Shown piece after piece: positions 8,553 through 18,414 of a stretch of 64,000 nucleotides of DNA. Source of the stretch: Streptosporangium sp. NBC_01755 (GTDB taxonomy: Bacteria > Actinomycetota > Actinomycetes > Streptosporangiales > Streptosporangiaceae). Position 1 is the first letter of the stretch; every line of letters begins with the position of its first letter. The translations under genes and the position numbers were made by a program. The notes below the pieces were generated by a model. The model was not told the origin of the DNA, did no database searches, and worked only from the letters and a program-made list of their open reading frames with translations. The stretch covers positions 434,001 to 498,000 of the forward strand of contig NZ_CP109131.1 in the NCBI RefSeq assembly GCF_035917995.1, read 5' to 3'.

Positions 8553-11500
8553 ACGACACCACCGACCTACGCGGAAGCCCTCGCCATGCAGGTCGACACA
8601 GCGGAAAACATTCCCAGTCTTCCTGCGATGAGCGCTGGGAATGAACAGCTTCTCACAGAGCAGCAGCTTTACCCGGAAGAGATCCCGACGGAACAACTGC
8701 AACCGATCGACGGAGAAGCAAGGGGTGACGAACTAGGCGACTGGGACGGGAAGGGTGTCGAGGGAAGCGAGACAGGTGACACAAGCTCGCCGACCGTGGT
8801 TGCCACCACCCCCGGCAGCGATGCGGAGAACGTGTCTCCGGGCACCGAAGTCGAGGTGACTTTCAGCGAGCCGGTATGGGAACCGGACATCTCAATGAAG
8901 GACGCTGTGGGAGTGGAGGTTCCCGGCGACACAACAGCAGCCGCCGATGACAAAACATTCACCTTCACGCCGACCCATCCTTTGTCCTCGGGGACTCGCT
9001 ACACGGTACAGGTCAGCGACGCCGTCGACGCAGCCCCCAACCCCTTCACCCCCCACTTGTGGTCCTTTACGACAGAGATTCCGGAAAGTGGCCGCTGGAC
9101 GTTCGACGAGGGAACGGGAAACACCGCAGAGGATTCATCCAGAAACCAGAACGATGCGATTCTGAACGATACGGCTTCCTGGATTCCAGGTAAAAACGGT
9201 AGCGCCGTTTCGAACGCGGCTTCTCAGTCGCGGGTAGCCGCCTCCCTTGATGCCGTCAAGCAGGGGAAGGCTGTTGCGGTCGTCGGTGAGACGTCCGAAA
9301 CGAGCCTCACCTACGCGCAGCCCGACGGGAAGACGTTCAAGACCGAGATCGCCGCAGGTCCTGTACGGACCAGGCAGGGCGGCAAATGGGTGCCGATCGA
9401 CACCTCGCTGGTGGCGCATGGCGGCGGACTTCGCCCGAGGATGCTGCCATCAGGTGTCACCGTGGGAATTTCCACCGGTGGTACAGACGCGTTCGTGAAG
9501 ATGACGGCCGCTGACGGGCGGTCCTATGCGCTGCGGTGGCCGACCGCGCTGCCCAAGCCGGCCATCAGCAAGAACGTGGCCACGTACGTCGATGCGGCGG
9601 GCCGCGGCGCGGACCTGGTGGTGACGGTGCTACCGACCGGATTCCGTCATGACGTGGTGCTGCGCGAGCGGCCCGCCAAACCCCTGGAGTTGCGCATCGG
9701 GGTGGACACCGGCGGCCTGACCCTGACCAAGGGCAAGGGTGGACGCCTGCTGCTCACCGACACCAAGGCCGGCGCGACCGGCACGGACGAGAGCAAGGAC
9801 GACAAGCTCGTCGCCTCGGCGCCGCAGCCGGTGATGTGGGACGCCTCCGCCGGAGCTCGCCTGGCCAAGGGCCGCCTGCCCCAGGCCCGGCACGCGAAGA
9901 TCGCCACCGACGTGGTGACCACGGGCGGCCGCACCGAGCTGGTGCTCAAGCCCGACCACGCCTTCCTGTCCGACCCCGCCACCCGGTATCCGGTGCGGGT
10001 GGATCCGACCACTACCTTGCCGTTCAACCATGATGTGGAGGTCGCCTCCACCAGCGACGCCGACTTGCCGGCCGATCCGACCGCCGGGTATCTGATGGCC
10101 GGGCGGTTGTTCGGCGACTTGTCTCGGGTGCATCTGCGCTTCGACACCGCCGTCCTGGCGGGCAGCACAGTGACCGATGCCAGGCTGTCGCTGCTCAACA
10201 TCGACGCCCAAGGCTGCGGCCCCACGGTCGGGCCGGGCATTCAAGTCCGACGCCTGACTTCGGCGTGGGATGAGAACAACCTGTACTGGGCCAACAAACC
10301 GACCTCCACCACCGAGGACGCCCAGATCAACAGGGTCGCCCTCGGCCCGACCTGTGAGCCGGCTCCGCTAGAGTGGCCGGTCACCGCCATCGCTCAGGAC
10401 TGGGCCGGCGGCGCTGCCAACCACGGCCTGGTGCTGCAACACCCCAACGAGGCCAACACCAACGACAACTACCGGGTCTTCCCCTCCGCCGAGGAGACCT
10501 TCGAGTTCAACTCCCCGCCCAAGCTGACCGTCACCACCTCCGGCCAGGCCTCGGCTCCGGCGATCACCGGCTTGACGGTGACCCCGGCGCAGAACGTGGC
10601 GGGCATCACCACGGTCACCTCGCTCACCCCGCAACTGGCCGCCACCGTCTCCGACACCATCGGCGGCACCCTGACCGGCCAGTTCGAGATCGAGCACGAC
10701 CCCACCGCCACCGGGCAGGGCACCGGCCAGATCTGGACCGGCACCTCCACCGCAGTGGCCTCCGGCAGCCCGGCCACCATCACCGTCCCAGCCGCCAAGC
10801 TGACCGACGGCTGGAAGGTGCGCTGGCGCGCCCGCGCCACCTCGGCCACCGCCTCCTCCGCCTGGTCGGACTGGCAGCAGGTCACCGTCGACGTGCCCAA
10901 CCCCACGGTCGGCCAGTTCCAGGTCACCCCCTCCACCCTGGTAGACGGCAAGACCGTCACCACCAGCCTCACTCCGAACCTGCTCACCACGGTCACCGAC
11001 CCCGCTGGCCAGCCAGTGCGGGCCGAGTTCGAGGTCGAGCACGACCCGGCCGCCACCGGGCAGGGCACCGGCCAGATCTGGGCCGGCACCTCCACCGCGG
11101 TGGCCTCCGGCACCCAGGCCACCGTCGTCGTCCCCGAGGGCGAACTGGCCGACGGATGGCTGGTGCGCTGGCGTGCCCGCGCCACCTCGGCCACCGCCTC
11201 CTCCGCCTGGTCGGACTGGCAGCAGGTCACCGTCGACATGCCCAAACCCACGGTGGGGAACCTCACGGTCACCCCGTCAGCGGTAGTGGACGGCACGACC
11301 ACGACTCGCACGATCATTCCGACCCTCAACGCCACGGTCACCCACCCGGGTGGGCAGGCGCTGCGAGCCGAGTTCGAGCTCGAACACGACCCGGCCGCGC
11401 CTGAAGGCCAGGGCACCGGGCAGATCTGGGCCGGGGCCGTGGACGGCGCCGCCTCCGGCAGCCAGGCGGACATCGCTGTTCCAGACGGGAAACTGATCGA

Positions 11501-13444
11501 CGGCTGGAAGGTCCGCTGGCGCGCCCGTGCGGTCGCCGGAGAATCAGCCTCGGCCTGGTCGGCGTGGCAAGAGATCAAGATCGACGTCGTCCAGTCGGGT
11601 GAGGAACCGCTGGCGCAGACCGCTGGATCGGTCATCCGCACCGATGAGAGTTTCACCGCGGCGGCCTGGCTACGGTGGAGCGACAAGGACGGCGACTACA
11701 TCGTCCTGGAACAGAAGGGTGTCCACCAGGCTCCTTTCCGCCTGGGCAACACCGCCGACCACGGCTTGGTGTTCACGCTCACCAACGCCGACGCTGCCGG
11801 CGCCACCCCCCAGGGCGTGCTCTCCGGTGTCGAACCACCGGTCGGCGAATGGTTCCACCTCGCCGGGGTGTACGACGCCGAGGCTGACACCGCGACGCTA
11901 TATCTCAACGGCACCCCAATCGGAAACGACGTGATTGGTTTCTCCGGATGGGACGCCGACGCCGCTATGACGTTGGGTACCGTCATGCGCGGAGACCTCG
12001 ACGACGTTCGGGTGTATCAAAAGGCGTTGTCAGCCGACGAGGTCGGCGCGCTTCACGGCAGCACGACCACGGTCGCCGCCTCACCGTGGGAGTCGGAGAG
12101 GGGTGGCGAAGGCGAGCGTGACGAGCCGTCCGAGTCCTCTCCCGGGAAAACCGTACGGTCCAGCCAGCAGAGTGCCGTACCCGACCCGTCGTTCAATTAC
12201 CAACATTTCACACTCGACACGTGTAAGGCGGAAGGACCGAAGCAATACAAGAAGGGCGTCTGGACCGCCGCTTCCGTCTACAGCGGCTGCACCGTCAGAT
12301 GGTATGGAATGAGTATTTGGGTCCCGGACCCGGAGGACATCTTCGGAGGAAAGAAGAGAAAGACGAAGAAGAGGCCGGACGGTACCGTCGAAGAGGAGAC
12401 GGACCTGATATGGCGGTCGACGGTGGTCGTCAACACCTACCTGGGCATGCCTGACGGAGAGTCGATCCGCGATCCAGGAAGCGATGGAGCGACAGGCTCA
12501 CTGAAGCCCAAGGACATCTCGGTATGGGTCAGCCTGGACAACATCACTCCGGATCACATAGCCGCAGGCCAGCAGGAAATGTCGCTGGAGATGACCGCCG
12601 CATCAAGTGGGCCTAATTCGACCTGCGCTAAAACGGTCGACGGAGATTGGGCAGGGAGGATCGACGAGTGGGGAACACGCACTCGGTACTACCGATTCAG
12701 ATCCACGTCTTCCAGCGATGACGTGCGTCGGTGCAGCGTCTTCCCGTGGCTGGTGTTCATCAACGCCAATTTCATGGACACGAACGAGGCCGTTCCTTTG
12801 TGGGACAGGCCGAAGGAGGAGCAAAACGGCAGCTGGAACCCGCCCACTGTCCGCTGCGAGGACGAGGTGATGGGAGGGATGCTCAACAACGTTCCCGACG
12901 ATAAGCAGATCAGATACACAGGTGCGTGCACTTTCCCGGAAGTCAGCCGCATCTACAGGATAAAGACGGACGACCCCGATAGAGGTGCCGTCGCCCAGCA
13001 CCTTTGGAAGGCGTTCAATCAGCCGGATTCCACCGTTCCCTCGAAGGCTCCCGTACCGAAGATCATTCCAGGAAACTGGAATGGGACAACGGCTGGCACC
13101 AAGGCTGCATTGACGCGCGTCAACGAAGGTCTGCTGCGCCCGGGGACCCCAAGGGAAGAACATGGGGCGCGGTTCAGCTGAGTGCGAGGAAGAAAGCGTG
13201 CAGGCCGCTGAAGACCGCCGGTCATTGCGACGAGTACCCATTCAATACCGCCAAACAGGGACCTGGGTGGGGAGACGGCAACTTCTCGGTCAAAAAAATA
13301 GTTGGCATAGAAAACACCAATGACGGGCGGCAACTGCAAATCTTCTACTCCCGTTACCGCGTTCTTGTCCCCGACGGCACAACCCGTCTCGACGGGGATA
13401 AGTACTGGGTCAGCGTCACCGGGCCACCGCCCCAAAATCCATAG
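8553..13444 (+). pseudogene. Giant secreted toxin-like protein, main part with NucA/NucB-like nuclease tip (frameshifted near 13.1 kb)
   Basis: The frame resumes after the IS with TTPPTYAEALAMQ. In order it shows a bacterial Ig-like segment (VVATTPGSDAENVSPGTEV), a second NPDGK/PIDTSLV-type module, a DNRLRE-like domain (about 10.0-10.55 kb), three tandem Fn3-like repeats, a LamG-like domain (about 11.6-12.05 kb) and a Cys-rich linker. The open frame stops at 13181, but the next frame continues with KKACRPLKTAGHCDEYPF and ends at 13444. CDEYPF is the signature of NucA/NucB deoxyribonucleases. A small indel around 13.10-13.16 kb therefore separates carrier and toxin. The ATG at 8484 sometimes chosen as start lies inside the IS. 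Confidence 0.8.
10558..11589 (+). repeat. Three tandem ~340-bp repeats encoding Fn3-like modules
   Basis: Units at about 10558-10899, 10900-11247 and 11248-11589 encode similar modules with a VTP...HDP...GQGTGQIW core and a W(K/L)VRWRARA...W..WQ end. Units 1 and 2 are nearly identical over long DNA stretches, indicating recent duplication or gene conversion. They space the LamG and toxin parts from the N-terminal modules. Confidence 0.85.
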
Positions 13445-13465
13445 ATAATAAGCTCGCCACAACAT

Positions 13466-13510
13466 GAGGGTGTCGCCGTCCTGTCGAACCGACAGGACGG
13501 CGACACCCTC
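13466..13510 (+). terminator. Perfect 21-bp stem hairpin between toxin end and immunity-like gene
   Basis: The arms 13466-13486 and 13490-13510 are exact reverse complements (21 bp) around a 3-nt AAC loop. The hairpin ends 15 bases before the ATG of the next gene and just before its GAGGAG ribosome-binding site. It could terminate toxin transcription, act as a partial terminator, or shield the 5' end of the immunity mRNA. Confidence 0.75.
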
Positions 13511-13525
13511 GGCGAACGAGGAGAT

Positions 13526-14146
13526 ATGACCACACCTTACAGTCTCTACGATCTTGTTTCTGCTCACGAAGGAGGCCATGGCTCCCTTGCCGATTTTTAT
13601 GTGACGTGGTGTGAAGGTGTCAGCGTTGAGAACGTCGCTCGTGTCATGGGCGCCGATATCGATACGGTGACGCCATGCAAAATCGTAGGCTGGGGATCCG
13701 GCTCGGACGGAAGCGGACGCGAGGACGGCAACATTCTCGTAGGGGCGGCCGGAACATGGACGTTCCTGCTGGGAGATTATCGCTGCGTTGGCATCGACTC
13801 GGTGGTCGGCCTGTCGAAAAACAACGGGCGGGCCCTGAGCATCGAATGGAGTGTCCATGGAGAAACCATCCTCAGGTATGCGGCAAACGGCGAGATCGCC
13901 ACTGTTCTCGACATCACCTACACCGAGGACCGATACGGAGGCGACCCCAACGCCCTGGATTCACATATGGAAGGTCTGCGCTTCGACATCATTGATGACG
14001 ACGTCGAGGACGGGGTCACCGACTTGCGTGAGAGCTTCACCTCGGCGTTGATTCTCGTAGAGCGGATCACTGGACAGAAAATCAACAAAGAATGGCTGGA
14101 CGCTGTTTATGCCTGTTACGTTCTCCCGGCAACCGTGAATGAGTGA
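13526..14146 (+). CDS. DUF6461-like protein, candidate immunity protein
   Basis: The 206-residue acidic cytoplasmic protein starts at the ATG at 13526, preceded by GAGGAG. The pattern FYVTWCEGVSVENVARVMGA near the N-terminus and the later GD(Y)RCVGID...SK..GRALSIEW segments resemble DUF6461 proteins, which often sit after large toxin genes in actinomycetes. Its place directly behind the nuclease tip supports a role as the cognate nuclease inhibitor (inference). Lower GC here than in the neighbours is usual for toxin-immunity cassettes. Confidence 0.6.
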   Translation: MTTPYSLYDLVSAHEGGHGSLADFYVTWCEGVSVENVARVMGADIDTVTPCKIVGWGSGSDGSGREDGNILVGAAGTWTFLLGDYRCVGIDSVVGLSKNNGRALSIEWSVHGETILRYAANGEIATVLDITYTEDRYGGDPNALDSHMEGLRFDIIDDDVEDGVTDLRESFTSALILVERITGQKINKEWLDAVYACYVLPATVNE

Positions 14147-14200
14147 GAAGATCCCGGTCTCTCGGCACCTTTACGGGTTCTTCGATCTTGAGGGGGGAGC

Positions 14201-14217
14201 CCAATGCCGTTTAGTTA
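14201..14217 (+). repeat. Left terminal inverted repeat of the IS4-type element
   Basis: CCAATGCCGTTTAGTTA pairs with the reverse complement of 18191-18207 with one mismatch. It lies directly after the stop of the C-terminal transposase half. Confidence 0.85.
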
Positions 14218-14221
14218 ATGA

Positions 14222-14678
14222 TCATCCTCTGGCTCGGGGTTGTCGGGGTAGGAGCGCGACGGTGGGCGGTCCTGCGTGCCGGATTCCCTTGTCGGAGGGG
14301 CGGCGTTCCCTGTAGCTGCTTCGTCGGGTGCGTTTGACGGCTCGGGGGTAGCTGCGGTGGCGGCGGGAGGGGTTGCGGGGCCGGCCGACCTGGTAGACGG
14401 TGCGCACCCAGAGTGTGTCGTGGGGTTCGGGGGGGAAAGGCCGCCCGGTCGGTGACCGAGCGGCGCACGATACGCAAGGTGGCCAGGAACTTGATCCGGT
14501 CAGGGTCGATCCCTGCGGTGGTGGCCGCGACGCAGATCAGGGTGGCCAGGGCCCAGTGGGTGAGCAGGTAGGCCCAGATCTCCTGGCGCACCAGATCGGG
14601 GGTGCGGGACCGCAGGATCCGACCCGGCCCGCGCAGATGGGTTTTCAGCTGGTCGAACCCGGTTTCAATCCGCCACCG
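14222..14678 (-). pseudogene. IS4-type transposase, C-terminal half
   Basis: Read on the minus strand from the junction: RWRIETGFDQLKTHLRGPG, then ILRSRTPDLVRQEIWAYLLTH, the E-containing C-terminal region of IS4-type transposases. After RIVRRSVTDRAAFPP the natural frame shifts at a run of seven G (14429-14435) and continues as TVYQVGRPRNPSRRHRSYPR to a stop at 14222. The gene is thus doubly inactivated: split by the recombinase element and frameshifted. Confidence 0.82.
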
Positions 14679-14740
14679 GTGATGCACCTGTAGCTGGACT
14701 GCTCTCTATTGCACCGTCTGGGCCTGGGGCGATACTCAGC

Positions 14741-14953
14741 GTGGAGGCGTTGCTGCGACTGGTGGCCTTGGTCGACCGGTTGCGGTCCCCGGTGTCTGGT
14801 GAGGCAGGTGAGGCCGAGTGCCCGGTGAGCGCGGTGAGCCCCCCGATCCCGGATCTGGGTGAGGTTACCGATCGAGAGCCGGCAAGCAACGGTGAGGTTG
14901 CTGGCCGTGTTGGCGGCTCGGGCCGTGGTCGGCCGGAGCGGAGGCGGGCGTGA
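14741..14953 (+). CDS. Small ORF translationally coupled to the serine recombinase
   Basis: This 70-codon frame begins GTG at 14741 and ends with TGA at 14951-14953, sharing one base with the recombinase ATG (TGATG). Codon third positions are GC-rich. The product starts MEALLRLVALVDRLRSPV and ends in an Arg-rich tail. No family was recognised. The position suggests a directionality or regulatory partner, or simply a coupling leader. Confidence 0.45.
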   Translation: MEALLRLVALVDRLRSPVSGEAGEAECPVSAVSPPIPDLGEVTDREPASNGEVAGRVGGSGRGRPERRRA

Positions 14954-17130
14954 TGAGCCTGGCGGGGTATCGGCCTTGGGGCCAGCCTCAGGAGAAGATC
15001 CGCCCGGAGCATCGGGACCGGACGGCGGTGGTGTATGTTCGCCAATCCAGCCGGCAGCAGGTGCTTGAGCACACCGAATCGACCCGGTTGCAGTACGCGC
15101 TGGTCGAGCGCGCGGCGGCGCTGGGCTGGGCCCGTTCCCGGATCGTGGTGATCGACGACGATCTAGGGGTCTCGGCCGCGATGGCCGATGCCCGGGTGGG
15201 CTTTGCCAAACTCGTCACCGAGGTCACGATGGGACGTGTGGGCATCGTGCTGGGCATCGAGATGTCCCGGCTGGCGCGCACCGGCCGAGACTGGCACCAA
15301 CTGCTGGAGCTGTGCTCGCTGTCGGGGGCGCTGCTGGCCGACCCAGATGGTGTCTACGACCCGAGTTTCTACAATGACCGGCTGCTGCTGGGGTTGAAGG
15401 GCACGATGAGCGAGGCCGAGCTGTACCTGATCCGGCAGCGGATGCTGTCGGGCAGGCTGGCCAAGGCCGAACGTGGGGAGCTGGCCTTCCAACTGCCGAT
15501 CGGGTATGTTCGCCGCCCGTCGGGAGAGGTCGTCTTCGACCCCGATGAGCAGGCCCGGCACGTGGTCGGCCTGGTCTTCGACACCTTCACCCGGCTGGGC
15601 ACGCTGAACGCGGTGCTGCGCTACTTGGTCGACCACCAGATCCAGTTGCCGGTCCGGGTGCGTGGCGGCCTGGCCAAGGGCGAGCTGGAGTGGCGGCGCC
15701 CGACCCGGGAGACGTTGCAGATCATGCTGCACAATCCGATCTACGCCGGATACTACGCCTACGGGCGGCGCCGGGTCGACCCGCGCCGCAAGCAACCGGG
15801 TCGGCCCAGCACCGGGCGCATCGTCCGTGATAGCGACGAATGGCTGGTGCTGCTGCCTGACCGGATGCCCGCCTACATCACCATCGAGCGGTATGAGGCG
15901 AATCTGGCCCGGATGGCGGCCAACCGGCAGACCGCCGCCTCGCCCGGAGCCCCGCGGGACGGCTCGGCGCTGCTGGCCGGGCTGCTGCGATGCGGCCGAT
16001 GCGGCGGCGGGCATCGCATGAGCGTGCGCTACCACACCCCCAGCAGCCGCAACCCCGCCCACGGCTACGTATGCGCCTACAACCAGGTCAATTACGGCAC
16101 CGGCGGGCCCTGCCAGCACATCGCCGGGCCCGCCCTGGACGCTTATGTCACCGGCCAGGTGCTGGCCGCGGTGGCGCCGGCCGCGCTGGAGATCTCGATC
16201 CACGCGGCGGCCCAGGCCGAGGCCGAACGGGCCATGCTCGACAAGCTCTGGCGCCAGCGCCTGGAACGGGCACAGTACGCCGCCGACCGGGCCCGCCGCC
16301 AGTACCAGCTGGCCGAACCGGAGAACCGCCTGGTCGTCCGGCAGCTGGAAAAGGAATGGGAAGCCGCCCTGGCCGAGGCCGACCACCTGCAAACCGACTA
16401 CCAGCGGTTCACCGAGTCCCTGCCGATGACACTCACTGACGCAGAACGTCAGGCGATCGGGGAGCTGGCCGGCGATCTGCCGCAGATCTGGAACGCGCCC
16501 ACCACTGGCCAGGCAGACCGCAAGGAACTCCTGCGCACCCTTATCGAGAAGATCACCGTCGCGGTCATCGGGAACAGCGAACTGGTGGATGTCACCATCA
16601 CCTGGGCCGGCGGGCACCACACCACCGGCCAGGCCATCCGGCCCGTCGCCCGTCTGGACCAGCTGTCGTACCACCCGCGGCTGCTCGCCCGCGTCACCGA
16701 GCTCGCCGAACAGGGTAAGACCACCCGGCAGATCGCCGACACGCTCAACGCCGAAGGGCTCCGGCCGCCCAAGCGGACCAGCCGCTTCGAACCCGCCCAG
16801 ATCCGGACTTTACTGAACCAGTACCGCATCGTCGCCCCGCGGCGACGCGATCGACCCACTGCCCTGGCTGACCTGGACCCCGGCGAGTGGACGGTCCCGG
16901 GCCTGGCCGCCGCCCTGGAGATGCCCCTGGCCACGGTCTACAACTGGATCTACCGAGGATGGATCACCGCCCGGCACGCCCCCGAAGGCAACTACTGGAT
17001 CATCACAGCCGACGCCGCGGAACTGCGGCGGCTACACCAGCGCCGGAGTCGGCCGCCGGGCTTCTACACCCGCGCCCGCTGGACCGAGCCCCCCGACGAA
17101 CCATCCCCGCAGGACGGAGTCCCACAGTGA
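14953..17130 (+). CDS. Large serine recombinase (site-specific integrase)
   Basis: The 725-residue product from the ATG at 14953 (an in-frame GTG lies 3 bases upstream; GGAG/GGCGG region before it) has the resolvase domain with the catalytic serine in VVYVRQSSRQQ, IEMSRLARTGRDWHQLLEL and the LKGTMSEAELYLIRQR helix. A recombinase domain (WRRPTRETLQIMLHNPIYAGYYAYGRRR) and a zinc ribbon (CGRCGGGHR...YVCAYNQ...GGPCQH) follow, then a coiled-coil-like segment and a C-terminal helix-turn-helix (VPGLAAALEMPLATVYNWIYRGWI). Such enzymes integrate and excise their element. The gene looks intact and is the element's only sizeable gene. Confidence 0.93.
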   Translation: MSLAGYRPWGQPQEKIRPEHRDRTAVVYVRQSSRQQVLEHTESTRLQYALVERAAALGWARSRIVVIDDDLGVSAAMADARVGFAKLVTEVTMGRVGIVLGIEMSRLARTGRDWHQLLELCSLSGALLADPDGVYDPSFYNDRLLLGLKGTMSEAELYLIRQRMLSGRLAKAERGELAFQLPIGYVRRPSGEVVFDPDEQARHVVGLVFDTFTRLGTLNAVLRYLVDHQIQLPVRVRGGLAKGELEWRRPTRETLQIMLHNPIYAGYYAYGRRRVDPRRKQPGRPSTGRIVRDSDEWLVLLPDRMPAYITIERYEANLARMAANRQTAASPGAPRDGSALLAGLLRCGRCGGGHRMSVRYHTPSSRNPAHGYVCAYNQVNYGTGGPCQHIAGPALDAYVTGQVLAAVAPAALEISIHAAAQAEAERAMLDKLWRQRLERAQYAADRARRQYQLAEPENRLVVRQLEKEWEAALAEADHLQTDYQRFTESLPMTLTDAERQAIGELAGDLPQIWNAPTTGQADRKELLRTLIEKITVAVIGNSELVDVTITWAGGHHTTGQAIRPVARLDQLSYHPRLLARVTELAEQGKTTRQIADTLNAEGLRPPKRTSRFEPAQIRTLLNQYRIVAPRRRDRPTALADLDPGEWTVPGLAAALEMPLATVYNWIYRGWITARHAPEGNYWIITADAAELRRLHQRRSRPPGFYTRARWTEPPDEPSPQDGVPQ

Positions 17131-17178
17131 AAGACGAACACGACTTGAGGGGCACCACAGGTGGCGTATCTCGGCTTC

Positions 17179-18165
17179 CCACCGCTGGTGGTAGCAGGAG
17201 GCCAGGTGCTCGGCGGTGGCGTCGGTCGGGTCGAGGATGCCGGTGATCAGCCTGATGTGGTCGCCTTTGCGATCGGGCACGGTGTAGTCGACCACGCGAA
17301 CGACCACAGCCCGGTCGGGGTCGAGGTCCCGGCCCTGGCGGGCGTCTTCACGCAACCGGTCCTTCTGTGACCTGTGCAGGCCGACCACGGGGTTGGTGAT
17401 GACCGCGAGCCAGGACCCGTCGTCCAGGTCACACAGCCAGTACGGGCGGAGCCCGGCCTGCACCCGCCACAGCAACTGGGCGCCGGTACGGCGGGCCTGC
17501 CCCCAGGCGTAGAAGCTGTAGAAGCCGCGATCGGCGAGCAGCAGCATGTCCTCCTCCAGCTGCTCGTACAAGGAGTAGGCCAGGGTCTGTTCACCGTCCC
17601 AGCAGCCCGACATATCCGCCGCGACGATCGCGTGAGAGCCGCACTCGCTGATCGCCACGACCCGGGCCTGCGGGAAGGCGGTTTCGTACCCGCCCGAGCT
17701 GTCCTTGGGGAACTCTTCGAGGTTCGCCGGAGTGTCGGGCAGGTCGAGCACGAACCCGTCGATCGCCATCAGCCGCCGGCGGCCGAGCCAGGCACCCGTC
17801 GTCGTCGGGAAGGCGGCTGGGCGGGCCACACGCTCGAATACCTCCCGGACTGCCTCGGCCCCCAATCGCTGACGAGCCTGGGTGACGGCGCCGCGTGTCG
17901 GCGGTTCCCAACCCGAACCCGGCACCGAAGCCAGCAGCCCGGTCAGCTTCTCCGCGGCCTCCTCGTAGTCGTCGTCCGGGAACAGGCATAACGCCATCAA
18001 CAGGTAGACGACCACATGTGCGGGAAGCTTCCGGATCCTCTCCTCACGGCACCCGTGCAGCTCAATCGCCGCATCGAGCACGTGCCGGGGCACCAGCGAT
18101 GTCAACGCGCCCAACCCCACCAGATCCGTCAACCGGCCCGAACCGCCGACCTTGATCAACTGCAT
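17179..18165 (-). pseudogene. IS4-type transposase, N-terminal half
   Basis: On the minus strand from 18165: MQLIKVGGSGRLTDLVGLGAL, the start of IS4-type transposases, then AIDGFVLDLPDTPAN (first Asp), LLADRGFYSFYAW (second Asp) and LASCYHQRW, where the natural sequence stops at the CGGTGG core. The open frame then reads on for about 50 codons into the recombinase element. All but the Glu region is present in this half. Confidence 0.85.
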
Positions 18166-18190
18166 CCGGCGACGCTACCAGCACAAACCC

Positions 18191-18207
18191 TATCTAAACG
18201 GCATTGG
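18191..18207 (-). repeat. Right terminal inverted repeat of the IS4-type element
   Basis: Its reverse complement, CCAATGCCGTTTAGATA, matches the left end at 16 of 17 positions. It lies 25 bases upstream of the transposase start. Confidence 0.85.
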
Positions 18208-18414
18208 CTCGGGCCGCTGACGGCGGTAACGGTGCGCCCGGCCGGGGTGCGAGATCGCGCCGGGGCCATACCCGAGGGGTCCCCCGGGAGACCTCGACCC
18301 CGGCAGCCAGGTCAAACCCTCGCCAGGAGCGAGTCACAGGGAGGCTCCTCCTGTGACCGGCTCGTCGCGAGGAAGCGGGGGAACCCGTCGAGAAGGTCCC
18401 GCGTCTCAACAGTC

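Larger units (their letters stand above)
14679..17184 (+). mobile_element. Minimal serine-recombinase integrative element inserted in an IS4-type transposase gene
   Basis: The flanking transposase halves share only CCACCG at the junctions (14673-14678 and 17179-17184). Joining them at this core gives CYHQRWRIETGFDQL, a continuous transposase frame. The element is about 2506 bp and holds only a small ORF and the recombinase gene. A short core without a longer duplication fits site-specific integration by a large serine recombinase. Confidence 0.82.
14201..18207 (-). mobile_element. IS4-type insertion sequence (about 1.5 kb) split by a serine-recombinase element
   Basis: Ends CCAATGCCGTTTAGTTA (14201-14217) and, on the other strand, CCAATGCCGTTTAGATA (18191-18207) form a 17-bp terminal inverted repeat with one mismatch. 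Both transposase halves lie between them on the minus strand, so this is one element. Removing 14679-17184 leaves about 1501 bp, a normal IS4-family size. No clear target duplication was seen. Confidence 0.85.

Noticed and set aside
14670..17178. Imperfect terminal inverted repeats of the recombinase element (CGCCACC...)
   Set aside because: Part of the left match is natural transposase sequence; the similarity is weak and not needed to explain the insertion.
14679..17184. Two unrelated transposase fragments beside a recombinase
   Set aside because: Outer terminal repeats match, and joining the halves at CCACCG gives a continuous transposase, so they are one gene.
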